In this document: piece by piece, positions 1 through 7,592 of the stretch
Layout of the letters: the number at the start of each line of letters is the position of its first letter
Numbering within the stretch: the stretch's first letter is position 1
NCBI GenBank assembly: GCA_002410325.1
Contig: DHRK01000033.1
Coordinates: 10,350-74,349 of the forward strand
DNA from: Syntrophomonas sp. UBA5314
GTDB lineage: Bacteria; Bacillota; Syntrophomonadia; Syntrophomonadales; Syntrophomonadaceae
Length of the DNA: 64,000 bases
Direction of reading: 5' to 3'
Made by a program: the position numbers and the translations under genes
The notes under the pieces: generated by a model
What the model saw: the letters and a program-made list of their open reading frames with translations, nothing else
Told to the model about the DNA's origin: nothing
Database searches by the model: none

Positions 1-2
1 TT

Positions 3-119
3 TTTGAAGTACAAGGCGGAGGAGTGAGTAATACTGGACGTATTGCGATTGACGACAACGCAGTAATTCGGAAAAAGCTGCCCAAATTATGGGCGCAAAT
101 ATACGGAACGTTGTACTAG
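3..119 (+). CDS. Possible 3' end of a truncated reading frame at the left edge
   Basis: One forward frame stays open from the left edge for 38 codons and ends at a TAG in the centre of the palindrome at 98-137. Its conceptual C-terminus (ending WAQIYGTLY) looks protein-like, but I do not recognise a family, and an open stretch this short is not rare by chance. The same DNA holds a small hairpin (AATAC/GTATT arms at 30-34 and 40-44) followed by GACAACGCAGTAATTCG, which resembles a block near 27030, so it may instead be part of an intergenic repeat. Treat this as a weak call. Confidence 0.22.
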   Translation, partial: FEVQGGGVSNTGRIAIDDNAVIRKKLPKLWAQIYGTLY

Positions 120-137
120 TACAACGTTCCGTATATT
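98..137. repeat. 40-bp perfect palindrome
   Basis: Positions 98-117 are the exact reverse complement of 118-137, centred on CTAG, so the whole 40 bp is a perfect palindrome with no loop. It lies between the left-edge segment and the end of the HAD gene at 162. There is no T-run after it on either strand, so it is not a typical intrinsic terminator. A 13-bp half-site, AACGTTGTACTAG, recurs at 61864-61876. It may be a dispersed palindromic repeat or a protein-binding site. Confidence 0.85.
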
Positions 138-161
138 CGTCCCCGTATTGACCGGTGCGCT

Positions 162-644
162 TTAGGCCCTGAGGGTCGCAACCAGTCTGCGCGGATCAAG
201 GAGTATATCAAGCGCATCATTAATATCGGCTACCACCAGGTCAGAACGCAGCAAAGCCTCACTGCAACATCCCTCCCTGCCCATTACAGCTATGGCCAGG
301 GCTGCCTCTTCCAGCATTAAAACATCGTTGCAACCGTTGCCAATAGCTGCTGAACGCTCTTTACCCAGTTTGATCATATAATCCCTTTTGTCAACTCCGC
401 CTGTTTCAGCGTTTACCCGAATGAATTCCAGTCCCAGGGCGTCAGCCGTGGCCTGGGCTCTGCCATAGGTGTCGGCCGATAATAAATAGATGGCCAGTTT
501 TTTTTTCAAGGCCTCAATGCGATCGGCTACTCCGTTTATCAATTCGCCGTCAACCGTCAGGGTTCCATTGATATCGAGTAGAAGACAGCCAAGCCTTAGA
601 GTCCGGTTTCTTCCCGGAAGGTGGACTTCAATCATTTTTATCAT
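162..644 (-). CDS. HAD-superfamily protein, soluble P-type-ATPase-like
   Basis: A 160-residue cytosolic protein that matches the short, cap-less HAD group often named soluble P-type ATPase-like (COG4087 type). Visible motifs are DINGT at residues 24-28 (nucleophile Asp24, with Asn26 where most HAD phosphatases have a second Asp), SADT at 56-59 (motif II), and GNGCND at 102-107 (acidic motif). The Asn at the second position is, from memory, usual in this subgroup, so activity is not necessarily lost, but the substrate is unknown. ATG start, with AAGGAT a few bases upstream. It reads away from the structured RNA region at 698-956, which would form its 5' flank if that region were transcribed on the minus strand. 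The family call is fairly secure; the function is not. Confidence 0.8.
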   Translation of the reverse strand: MIKMIEVHLPGRNRTLRLGCLLLDINGTLTVDGELINGVADRIEALKKKLAIYLLSADTYGRAQATADALGLEFIRVNAETGGVDKRDYMIKLGKERSAAIGNGCNDVLMLEEAALAIAVMGREGCCSEALLRSDLVVADINDALDILLDPRRLVATLRA

Positions 645-666
645 CCTTCCACAATTTTACTGAATA

Positions 667-694
667 TTTCAATCGCGCCTGAGCAAAATATACT
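667..694 (+). promoter_or_regulatory. Candidate promoter before the tandem RNA elements
   Basis: A TATACT -10-like hexamer at 689-694 is preceded by a weak TTTCAA (667-672) with a 16-bp spacer. Transcription would begin at about 700, right at the 5' arm of the first structured element. The -35 is poor (three of six matches), so this is a tentative call that rests mainly on position. Confidence 0.35.
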
Positions 695-697
695 CAA

Positions 698-806
698 GAA
701 GCCAGAGATACTAAAAAGTGAGCTAAGTCCCTTAACCACAAGGATAAATCTTAGCCAGTAACCTTACTACAAATAAGGTTGCAACCAAGTAAGTATCTCT
801 GGCTTC
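698..806 (+). ncRNA. Structured RNA element, copy 1 (three-way junction)
   Basis: Closing stem P1 is 15 perfect base pairs (698-712 with 792-806). Inside lie two hairpins. P2 is at 722-755: GCTAAG pairs with CTTAGC, then an asymmetric internal loop (TC opposite ATAAAT), then CCTT pairs with AAGG around a six-base loop. P3 is at 760-780, seven pairs around CTACAAA. The fold is therefore a three-way junction. The P2 loop is identical in the second copy although the stems differ in sequence, which suggests selection on structure. P1 is followed by ATTTTTG, so it could also end transcription. I could not match it to a riboswitch or ribozyme that I know. Strand is inferred from the T-tracts and the terminator at 966. 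Confidence 0.65.
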
Positions 807-863
807 ATTTTTGATGAAAATTTCAGGTATAAAAAAAAATCTGGTGAGCACAATAGTAATATT

Positions 864-956
864 AATCAGCAGCAAACGGTTAAGAGCTTAATAAGTCCCT
901 GTTTAAGGATAAATCTTATTAACTGACCGGCAATTAGTATTGCTTTGCTGCTGGTT
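864..956 (+). ncRNA. Structured RNA element, copy 2 (three-way junction)
   Basis: This is a second element of the same architecture, 57 bases after copy 1. P1 pairs 864-876 with 944-956 (13 pairs, one G-T). P2 at 888-922 has TTAATAAG/CTTATTAA, then the same TC/ATAAAT internal loop, then CCT/AGG. P3 is a small GCAAT/ATTGC hairpin around 931-943. Stem sequences differ from copy 1 while pairing is kept, and the block AAGTCCCT...AAGGATAAATCTT is shared. P1 runs into GTTTTTA, again terminator-like. A TAATAT at 857-862 could be a -10 for an independent transcript. Function is unknown. Confidence 0.65.
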
Positions 957-965
957 TTTATGAAT

Positions 966-1005
966 ATCCGTTGGCGGCTCAATTGAGGCGTCAACGGATT
1001 TTTTT
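966..1005 (+). terminator. Intrinsic terminator after the tandem RNA elements
   Basis: ATCCGTTG (966-973) pairs with CAACGGAT (992-999), followed at once by six T residues on the plus strand. Its 3' arm overlaps the last codons of the minus-strand membrane gene ending at 991. The orientation supports a plus-strand transcript from about 700 that contains both RNA elements and no protein gene. Confidence 0.75.
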
Positions 1006-1416
1006 AAGCGAAGCCGCCAGATAGACAACTGCAAACAGCAGCGGAGAAGCCAGCACATAATAGTAATAAAGGGGGTAGGAGCCAGATGTGGGGGCATTTA
1101 ATAGCGACCACCAAGGCAGCAGGGGCGCGGTCCAGAATTGCATGGCAAATATGGCGTAATCATCCAGATTGGCAAAGGTAAATTCCGCCAGCACATAGAT
1201 GCTCATAAACAGAGCCGGTCCCTGCCATAAAAAAACCACGGAAGATTTTTGTGCAATGGTCATCTCCGAATGAAGGCGGCCTTCTGCTATCAATACGATG
1301 ATATAGAGCAAAGCGAGCAGAAGATCCAGGCCGGGAAAGAAGGTGCTCAAAGAAACCGCACTAAAAGCAAAGATCTGTATAAGGTAAAGTCGCCCTGCCG
1401 CTCTTACTATTTTCAT
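991..1416 (-). CDS. Small polytopic membrane protein, unknown
   Basis: A 141-residue hydrophobic protein with about four membrane segments (roughly residues 10-45 as two helices, 62-80 and 118-136). I recognise no family motif. It is the last gene of a minus-strand set: CBS pair (2432 to 2037), permuted NlpC/P60-like protein (2040 to 1420), then this gene starting 3 bp after that stop. The tight spacing suggests co-transcription and a shared envelope role, but that is inference. The ATG start is the only reasonable one. Confidence 0.65.
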   Translation of the reverse strand: MKIVRAAGRLYLIQIFAFSAVSLSTFFPGLDLLLALLYIIVLIAEGRLHSEMTIAQKSSVVFLWQGPALFMSIYVLAEFTFANLDDYAIFAMQFWTAPLLPWWSLLNAPTSGSYPLYYYYVLASPLLFAVVYLAASLKKIR

Positions 1417-1419
1417 AGG

Positions 1420-2040
1420 CTAAAGCTCACGGATCACAGTCACCCAGGAACTGCGGTAGAAAGAATCGGGCGTAACCCAGATGTCATTGCCGCTATCCAG
1501 ATCCACTCCCTGAACCGCATAGGCTTTCCACATGATTTTAGTGCAGTTCCAGATGCGATCACCCGGCTTAAAGGCAATAGGATAAAACAGAGCGCCCCTT
1601 TTGCTCATAATGTATTCTACTGCCTTTTGTTTAATTTCCGGAGCGGCATTTACTTTTAAAAGGCATACCTGGCTATAGGAATGAAAGTGCTGCACAGGTG
1701 AAATCAGGACGCCTACCTCGGCATAGGCCTCCGCCACCTGATCATTGCCCAGATAGATGGCGGCATGCGAAAAACGCCCGTAGGCGCAGTCCGGATAGCC
1801 TCCCAAAACCAGATCTCCCGGTTCCAGCCCTTCGAAAGACATCCGGTTATTATAGAAACCGGCCAGTCCAAAACCTATGTTACCCTGTTGGGCATTGTGC
1901 AGATAAGTCTTAAGAGCTCCCTCCGGATTGGCAATGGCCTCCTGATTTTGAACAGCCGCGGGGATAAGCAGCAAAACGGTCAGTATCGGAAACAGCCCTA
2001 TGATAAAGCGTGATCTCCAATTAACAGGTTTCTGTTTCAT
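1420..2040 (-). CDS. Exported permuted NlpC/P60 (YiiX-like) hydrolase
   Basis: A 206-residue protein with an N-terminal signal or anchor segment (about residues 12-31) and a circularly permuted papain-like fold of the YiiX/YebB type. The first half carries GDLVLGG followed by SHAAIYLG, with His92 as the likely catalytic histidine. The likely nucleophile is Cys166 in IWNCTKIMW, on the C-terminal side, which is the permuted order. Members of this group are thought to cut amide or ester bonds in envelope components; the substrate here is unknown. Its ATG overlaps the stop of the CBS gene upstream (ATGA), so the two are translationally coupled. Confidence 0.7.
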   Translation of the reverse strand: MKQKPVNWRSRFIIGLFPILTVLLLIPAAVQNQEAIANPEGALKTYLHNAQQGNIGFGLAGFYNNRMSFEGLEPGDLVLGGYPDCAYGRFSHAAIYLGNDQVAEAYAEVGVLISPVQHFHSYSQVCLLKVNAAPEIKQKAVEYIMSKRGALFYPIAFKPGDRIWNCTKIMWKAYAVQGVDLDSGNDIWVTPDSFYRSSWVTVIREL

Positions 2041-2432
2041 ACTGCATCATCGGTTAAAAGCTTTTGCTTTACCATCCTCAATACATCAATTTCGCTGATC
2101 AACCCTACCAGAGAGCTTCCCTCCAAAACCGGCAGGGCACTGATCTTGTGGGTGATCAGCTCGTCAATCGCCTCGGTCAAATCAGCTTCCGGGGTGGTGG
2201 TCCACAGTTTTTTGGTCATGATCCAATCAACCGGGGTTTCGAGAATAACCTCCTGGCGGCGCAAGGCAATTTCTATATCGTGCTGGACAATCATTCCCAG
2301 CAGCCGCCCCCCTTCGACCACAGGAAGGCGCCTGATATTGTATTCTCGCATTAGCCTTAAAGCATAGTCGATAGATTTTCTACTATCAACTGTAATTAAC
2401 TCAGTGGTCATCAAGTCTTTAACCTTCATCAC
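2037..2432 (-). CDS. Tandem CBS-domain protein
   Basis: A 131-residue protein made only of two CBS motifs (about residues 5-60 and 70-125; LMTTELITV and IMTKKLWTT start each repeat, with LPVVEGG and LPVLEGS at their ends). Pairs of this kind bind adenine nucleotides and act as sensors. GTG at 2432 or the adjacent ATG at 2429 could start it; GGGGG just upstream fits either. It heads a three-gene minus-strand set with an exported hydrolase and a membrane protein. No partner enzyme is obvious. Confidence 0.85.
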   Translation of the reverse strand: MMKVKDLMTTELITVDSRKSIDYALRLMREYNIRRLPVVEGGRLLGMIVQHDIEIALRRQEVILETPVDWIMTKKLWTTTPEADLTEAIDELITHKISALPVLEGSSLVGLISEIDVLRMVKQKLLTDDAV

Positions 2433-2551
2433 AGCACCCCCTAATAATTCCAGTTTATCATATGTTTACTCAGATCAGCAGTAACTAAGATACCCCTAAA
2501 ATGATAATCAATTGATTCATGCCAAAAGTTTACCGCTAAAGGATAAATTGA

Positions 2552-2612
2552 ACGAACTGTACCCAAGAATCAGTTCGGGGCGTGTAACCAAAACGCTCAT
2601 TTTCTATATAAT
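2552..2612 (+). promoter_or_regulatory. Inverted repeat and -10-like site in the divergent spacer
   Basis: The 190-bp gap between the CBS gene and the small plus-strand gene holds a perfect 7-bp inverted repeat, CGAACTG (2552-2558) and CAGTTCG (2570-2576), and a TATAAT at 2607-2612, about 20 bp before the small gene. No convincing -35 is visible, so an alternative sigma factor or activator is possible. Nothing else stands out in this spacer. Confidence 0.4.
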
Positions 2613-2631
2613 CTAATTAGAGGTGGTTTCT

Positions 2632-2841
2632 TTGCATGGGTTAAATATTTCGCGTTTATTGCTGAAAGAGTACAATCTGTTGCGTCGCGTTTTGGAGGGT
2701 AAAGCTGTTAAGCGCATACTGGGGTACACCGAGGATCATGTCGCTTTGCTGATGGAGGACGGCACCGTAGTGAAGTTTCTTCATTTTGAGGACGAATTGA
2801 TAATGGACATTGAAACTGTCTGCCAGCTACCCGGGTCTTAA
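2632..2841 (+). CDS. Small conserved-looking protein, unknown function
   Basis: An open frame of 69 codons from TTG 2632, chosen because AGAGGTGG (2619-2626) sits at good distance from it. A GTG at 2623 is in frame but would lie inside that ribosome binding site. The product is a mixed charged and hydrophobic cytosolic protein (LLRRVLEGKAVKRILGY, then a likely beta-rich C-terminus). I do not recognise the family. It is followed 40 bp later by the pdaA-like gene on the same strand, so it may be co-transcribed with a sporulation gene. Confidence 0.55.
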   Translation: MHGLNISRLLLKEYNLLRRVLEGKAVKRILGYTEDHVALLMEDGTVVKFLHFEDELIMDIETVCQLPGS

Positions 2842-2881
2842 AATGATATTATTTATTACCAATAAGGACGGTGTAATAATT

Positions 2882-3754
2882 ATGAAAAAACAGGGCGCCT
2901 TATTATTCATACTGGGATTGTTCTTTACCGTGATTGCTTGTAGTACAGGCCCTCCCGCCGCCCCGCCGCCTCAGGCATCGGAAAATCCAGTTGAAAATGC
3001 CGCTCCGTCCCCTCCCCCCGTTGTCGATAAGAGCGGCTCATTAAACACCGCCACCGCACCCCCAACCCCGGCGGCGGCCGGCCAGGTTTTGAGCTGGTAC
3101 TATAACCCGGCTAAAAATCACCAAACCCCCAGCATACCGAAGGAGGCCTCCAATTTGCTGGATGCCTACCGGGGCATATGGCTGCTGCCCGACGATGACA
3201 AGCGTATTTACCTGACCTTTGATGAAGGATATGAATTGGGCTACACCGAGCCAATCCTGGACATTTTAAAGGATAACCAGGTTAAAGCCGCCTTTTTTAT
3301 TACCGGACAATATGTAAAAACCCAGCCCGATCTGGTGCGGCGCATGAAAGCCGAGGGGCACCTGGTATGCAGCCATACCCAGAATCATAAAGATATGTCT
3401 AAACTGACCAAAGAAGAAATAGTCTCCGAGATCGCCCTCCTGGAACAGGAGGTGCAAAGCAGGACGGGGATAACCCTGGACAAATACCTGCGCCCTCCGA
3501 TGGGATGTTATTCCGATTTGAGCCTGGCTGTGACTCTGGAACAGGGCTATCGGAGTGTATTTTGGAGCATGGCCTATGAAGACTGGGATCCCGCCAAACA
3601 GCCGGGCGCTGAAAAATCCTACCAATTTGTCACCCGCAATGTCCACCCCGGAGCGGTTATTTTGCTGCACGCGGTCTCCGAGAGCAATACCGAAGCCCTG
3701 GATCGGATATTAAAGGAATTGAAACAGCAGGGATACGTCTTTGCAACCTTTTAA
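2882..3754 (+). CDS. pdaA: PdaA-like polysaccharide (muramic delta-lactam) deacetylase lipoprotein
   Basis: A 290-residue lipoprotein: signal segment with lipobox VIAC (Cys20), then a Pro/Ala-rich linker to about residue 75, then a NodB deacetylase domain. The motifs are TFDEGYELGYT (Asp114 with Glu115 in place of the usual second Asp), SHTQNH (His165 and His169, metal ligands) and RPPMG. The FD-x-GYE-x-GYT form and the VFWSMAYEDW stretch match Bacillus PdaA, which removes acetyl groups to allow muramic-delta-lactam formation in spore cortex. The start is ATG 2882, behind AAGGACGG; an upstream extension to 2810 lacks a site and would spoil the signal peptide. The lipoprotein anchor suggests action on the outer face of the membrane. 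Confidence 0.82.
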   Translation: MKKQGALLFILGLFFTVIACSTGPPAAPPPQASENPVENAAPSPPPVVDKSGSLNTATAPPTPAAAGQVLSWYYNPAKNHQTPSIPKEASNLLDAYRGIWLLPDDDKRIYLTFDEGYELGYTEPILDILKDNQVKAAFFITGQYVKTQPDLVRRMKAEGHLVCSHTQNHKDMSKLTKEEIVSEIALLEQEVQSRTGITLDKYLRPPMGCYSDLSLAVTLEQGYRSVFWSMAYEDWDPAKQPGAEKSYQFVTRNVHPGAVILLHAVSESNTEALDRILKELKQQGYVFATF

Positions 3755-3780
3755 AAACGGGTTGCTTAGGGGGGGCTCAC

Positions 3781-3809
3781 TTTAAAAAGCACGCCGCTTA
3801 GGATAGAAT
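3781..3809 (+). promoter_or_regulatory. Candidate sigma-A promoter of the Hsp70-like operon
   Basis: TTTAAA (3781-3786), a 17-bp spacer and TAGAAT (3804-3809) give 4/6 and 5/6 matches to the consensus. The transcript would start near 3816, just before the first gene of the operon, which leaves almost no leader. Confidence 0.5.
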
Positions 3810-3832
3810 GTATAAAAAATGTGATGGAGCTT

Positions 3833-4525
3833 ATGCGCGCAATATTTAGGAAACTCGATCGAAAACAGACTTTGACCGATGGGGAATACCATCAGCTAAT
3901 GGAATATATTGAGCAGATGGGGCGAAAGTCAGCCCAGTCCTACAGCCTGTTTTACCAGCAATACGCCGGTGTTCTGGAGGACCGCTACGACACCGTTCTA
4001 CCCCGCTTCTGGTACGGGCTGGACGATGTTTTGAATTATCTTCTTACCCACCGGGACATACTGGACCTGCCGGGTCAGCCTTCCTGGGAGCTGTTTCCTC
4101 CGGAACTGCAGCCTTATTTAAATTATACCTTTCACCACGGAGGTGAAAAGCAGCACCTTTTACGCTGGACCGAGCGGCTGCAGGAAAAGGGTGGAGACCA
4201 ACTGGTCCTGCCCCGCCCCCGTTCAGGCCAGGCGGTGTGCATTTACGAAGAAGGCAATCCCTATAAGGAGCCGGGCCTAAAGGTGCATTTTGAGCGTTTG
4301 TCGAGGTACGCCTTTATTACCCGTTTGCAGAGCTATCGCTATTTGACCCGCAACAAGGTTCCCCGCGACCGGATTGAGGTCCTGGCGCCTGATCGATTGG
4401 GAGGTACTTTTACCAATAAAGACAAGTCGCTCTATTATTTTATTTACCTGACCGAGGAAGACCCGGTTAAAGCGGAAAACGCCTGCCAGGTTCTAAATTT
4501 CGCACTTGAAGAGTTGAGGCGCTAG
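3833..4525 (+). CDS. Unknown protein, first gene of the Hsp70-like operon
   Basis: About 230 residues. The start is uncertain: ATG 3833 has GGAG three bases upstream, and in-frame GTG 3821 and ATG 3824 are also possible given the predicted transcript start near 3816. The protein is soluble, helical in its first half and mixed in the second (RPRSGQAVCIYEEGNPYKEPG then beta-like strands up to about residue 215). No catalytic motif or known domain is evident to me. It is followed 5 bp later by the next gene and belongs to a run of four that ends in an Hsp70-fold ATPase, so it may be a client, cofactor or adaptor of that ATPase. That role is inference from position only. Confidence 0.6.
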   Translation: MRAIFRKLDRKQTLTDGEYHQLMEYIEQMGRKSAQSYSLFYQQYAGVLEDRYDTVLPRFWYGLDDVLNYLLTHRDILDLPGQPSWELFPPELQPYLNYTFHHGGEKQHLLRWTERLQEKGGDQLVLPRPRSGQAVCIYEEGNPYKEPGLKVHFERLSRYAFITRLQSYRYLTRNKVPRDRIEVLAPDRLGGTFTNKDKSLYYFIYLTEEDPVKAENACQVLNFALEELRR

Positions 4526-4530
4526 AGGAT

Positions 4531-6003
4531 ATGAACATCAGTAATGAATTAGGGCCGATAAACCAAAAGGTTGACGAACTCCTTTCCATGTGGAACGGAG
4601 ATTTATCCATGCGTCAGGATTTAAGGGAGACGCCCTCCCTGGACGGGTGGACTTTACACAGCGCCGAAGATTGTGCTGCTATGTACCGCGCTTTCTATTT
4701 TTCAGGCCGGCGTTATGATTTTTACAACCTCCTCTTTAACAGCCTGGCCAACCAAATGATTCTCAAATGGCTGGGCAGCCGGCGGGATCTTCTGGAAGAC
4801 TTCCTCGGTTTTACCGCCTGGAAAATCTGTACCCAAACCTGCCGGCCGGAAAAGCTACAGTTTCTCATCAACCTTTTTCATCCTGATTTGCAGAAGCAAT
4901 TTGACGGCATTATAAATGCCCTGGACCTGGAACAGTGCCGCTACATCATGGCTCGAACCGCCAGCAGCCAGCTGCGCGACCTGTTGCGGGAGCGTGAGTT
5001 CAACCTGCACAGGCAAAACCCGGTTTACAATTTGAACCTGTGGGAAGAAGCTCACCCCAGCCATCCCTACCCCACCCTGCATGGTGAAAAACATCAGCTC
5101 TGGCAGGAAGCCGCCCGCCGCATACAACTGGCCAGTGAAGGGCATTTTACCGACCCGTTCGGAGCAGAACGCTTTTATCTGCTGCTGGAATGCTGCGATC
5201 AAGCCTATCGATGCGGCCTGGTGGAAGACGCCCTGTTGATGCTGGCCGAGCTCTATATCAACTATCAAAATAAGAATCGCCTGGTCAGCGTTCTGGAGGA
5301 CAGCCAGATTTTTAAATATTTTACCCGCCTCTGTAGGAGTATTTTGCCCCTGGCCGTATTATTGGACCAGACCCACCGGGCCTATCCCCGTGCCCTGTAC
5401 CTATGGGAAAAGCGGTTTGCGCGCCTGCCCTGGGACAAAGGCTCCATGCTCTACCTGGACTTGCTGGAAACCATAAGCGAAGGTCTTAAGGGGCAAAGCC
5501 ATCAGGTTTTGTGGGAAGTCCTGTATAAATCGGAACTGATCAGGAGTGTCCAGCCCGGCGACGTCGGCCCCCTGCGCGAAGAAGATATTCAGGCCGGAGT
5601 CGCTTCAAACCGGCTGCAGGAGTGGCTTTCAACCGCCCGCGAGCGCATGGCTACCCGACCGCACGAAGCGCTGACCCTGTTGGAGATGGTAAGGCTTTTA
5701 CATAAACAGGGCCGGATTACCCAAAAGAATTTCCCCGCCCCGGCCTTGATGGAATCCTACCTGGAGCTATGGCAATGGCTCCCCGGCAAACTGTTTTTTA
5801 ACCGGTCCCTGGAAGAGCATCTGGCTCCCCTTTTAGGCCGCCCCCTGCGCCATAGGATTCGCAGATTGGCCGAAGCACTGGAGCAGTATGACCCGGTCCG
5901 GCTAAAAGCCGAGCTCGCCAGCCGGCCGGACCTATTCCGGCACAAGGATGCCGGAGCGCAGCGCGAAGTAATGCTGGGCCACATTTTGGGGGTGTTGTCA
6001 TAA
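4531..6003 (+). CDS. Unknown all-helical protein of the Hsp70-like operon
   Basis: 490 residues, soluble, rich in Leu, Arg and Glu, and apparently all alpha-helical with a repeat-like helix-turn-helix texture (for example FYLLLECCDQAYRCGLVEDA around residues 215-235, like tetratricopeptide-type helices). No signal peptide, membrane segment or catalytic motif is visible. Its stop codon TAA shares its last base with the ATG of the next gene, so translation is coupled. Such helical scaffolds often mediate protein contacts, and here the likely partner is the Hsp70-like protein two genes downstream. I cannot assign a family. Confidence 0.6.
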   Translation: MNISNELGPINQKVDELLSMWNGDLSMRQDLRETPSLDGWTLHSAEDCAAMYRAFYFSGRRYDFYNLLFNSLANQMILKWLGSRRDLLEDFLGFTAWKICTQTCRPEKLQFLINLFHPDLQKQFDGIINALDLEQCRYIMARTASSQLRDLLREREFNLHRQNPVYNLNLWEEAHPSHPYPTLHGEKHQLWQEAARRIQLASEGHFTDPFGAERFYLLLECCDQAYRCGLVEDALLMLAELYINYQNKNRLVSVLEDSQIFKYFTRLCRSILPLAVLLDQTHRAYPRALYLWEKRFARLPWDKGSMLYLDLLETISEGLKGQSHQVLWEVLYKSELIRSVQPGDVGPLREEDIQAGVASNRLQEWLSTARERMATRPHEALTLLEMVRLLHKQGRITQKNFPAPALMESYLELWQWLPGKLFFNRSLEEHLAPLLGRPLRHRIRRLAEALEQYDPVRLKAELASRPDLFRHKDAGAQREVMLGHILGVLS

Positions 6004-7592
6004 TGAACCGGGAGATCGCAGCGGAACTCTACACCACACAATTGGAAACGCTTCTGGACCGCCTGCATCAGAACCTGGACAGGGAGCTTGGGTCCCTCCC
6101 GGAAGTTAAGGATGTCAGGCAATTGGATGCCTACATCCTCCAGCTAAATTCCTTTTATTACAGCAGCTTTCATGAAAAGATCTTCCCTCTGTACCGCCAG
6201 CTTATCCAGGAGGACATGCAGTCCCAGCTAAACCTGGCCTTGCAGGAGGACACCCTGCGCCAGGGAGTATTAGGAAACATCAAGCGGTATGCCCAGCTGT
6301 ACAACCAGGTAAAGAGGCTTACCGCCACCCTGAACCAGGGGAAAGAGAAAACCTACCAGCTTATTCTGGCCAACGACCGCTGGGAAGACCACAATTCTAT
6401 CGACCTGTCCACAGCTTTGAGGCTCTGGCGGGAGCACGTCCAGGCTGCCGCCCAACAGGCCAGTAAGCTGGAAGAGCTGACTGAAGACCGTGATCTCTGC
6501 CAGGCTTTGAGCAAGTCCCTGGCCAGCTGGCCGCTGGTCCATTTTCTGGAGCGGGTGGATCTTGCCCAGCCTGAACAGGGAGCCTGCTACACCGATCTTT
6601 TGAGCTACCTGAACTATTGCCGGGCTTTGCTCCGCCAAATGCAAAAAGAGGATAAAACCTATGTAAAAAGTTCCGGCATCCTGAAAGAATTGGAGGAGAA
6701 AACCGCCGGGCTGAGCAGGCGCTCAATGCCGGCCTCCTTTACCCATTACCGTCAATATTGGAGCGATCTGATGGGAGGCGTTCTGCCCACCCTTCCCCTT
6801 TACCTCAAGCTGGGCGAGTCCGGGTTATATAAAAACGCCTTGCGCCGGTTGCTGCAGCAGTATGACGAAAACATCTTCTTGCTGGAGCGGGCGCAGCACC
6901 TTTTAATAGGCGGATACCGCGAAGTATTGCTGCAGGCCTGCCGAGAGCCTTGGGAAACGTCCTTCGATATCAAGCAACTCCAACAGAATCTGAATCGCAT
7001 CCTGGATTCATTAAACGCCCTGGGAAAAGAGTTCTCCCTCCCGGGCGAATCCGATTTCCAAAACTTCAGCCAGCAGGCCCGGGGTCGGCTGGAAGAAGCC
7101 GGCCAGCTGCTCGTTAAATTCAGGCCCGCTGAAAGCGCCACCCGGTCATCTATGCTGGTCACCGGCCTCCATCACCTGGACCTGGAACGCCAGTATCTAC
7201 TGCGGGCCATAGAAATGATGCGCGAAGACTTTAGACGGCGTCAGGAGTTTCGGGAAGTCCTGCTGCATGTGGCTAACAACCTCGATTCCTTTAGCAATTT
7301 GTTGAGCAACATCCGGGCGGATCTGGAGCGGCTGCTGGCGCCCCGCAATTTGTCGCGGCTGTGGAAAGACCTGGATGTACGGGTGGAGCGAATTCCCCTG
7401 GAAAGCGGCAAACCATTCCCGACCCGCTTCCTGCACCTTCTGGATAAAAACAAGCTCGACCAGCTTCCGCCCGGCTCGGAAGATATTATCGTGGCTTATG
7501 AAGAGGGCGACCTTTTTATCATCCGGGTGGGCAACGAACAGGACGAAGAAATGCCCTATGTAAATATAACGAGGAAGGAGCAGCCCCGATGA
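6003..7592 (+). CDS. Unknown coiled-coil-rich protein of the Hsp70-like operon
   Basis: 529 residues. Long amphipathic helices occupy most of the chain (about residues 5-60, 85-160, 200-235 and 285-450), suggesting coiled coils or a helical bundle. A short mixed segment closes it (DIIVAYEEGDLFIIRVG near residues 496-512). There is no membrane segment or signal. The ATG overlaps the stop of the upstream gene and its own stop overlaps the ATG of the Hsp70-like gene (ATGA), so all three are made together. A grip on the ATPase by this protein, in the manner of a nucleotide-exchange or adaptor factor, is only a hypothesis. Confidence 0.6.
   Translation: MNREIAAELYTTQLETLLDRLHQNLDRELGSLPEVKDVRQLDAYILQLNSFYYSSFHEKIFPLYRQLIQEDMQSQLNLALQEDTLRQGVLGNIKRYAQLYNQVKRLTATLNQGKEKTYQLILANDRWEDHNSIDLSTALRLWREHVQAAAQQASKLEELTEDRDLCQALSKSLASWPLVHFLERVDLAQPEQGACYTDLLSYLNYCRALLRQMQKEDKTYVKSSGILKELEEKTAGLSRRSMPASFTHYRQYWSDLMGGVLPTLPLYLKLGESGLYKNALRRLLQQYDENIFLLERAQHLLIGGYREVLLQACREPWETSFDIKQLQQNLNRILDSLNALGKEFSLPGESDFQNFSQQARGRLEEAGQLLVKFRPAESATRSSMLVTGLHHLDLERQYLLRAIEMMREDFRRRQEFREVLLHVANNLDSFSNLLSNIRADLERLLAPRNLSRLWKDLDVRVERIPLESGKPFPTRFLHLLDKNKLDQLPPGSEDIIVAYEEGDLFIIRVGNEQDEEMPYVNITRKEQPR

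Noticed and set aside
162..644. Loss of the second Asp in the HAD motif as evidence of a dead enzyme
   Set aside because: From memory the Asn is usual in the COG4087-type subgroup, so it is not a sign of decay.
698..956. Known riboswitch or ribozyme (purine, c-di-GMP, THF, hammerhead)
   Set aside because: The three-way junction was compared by eye with these; the conserved core bases of each are missing.
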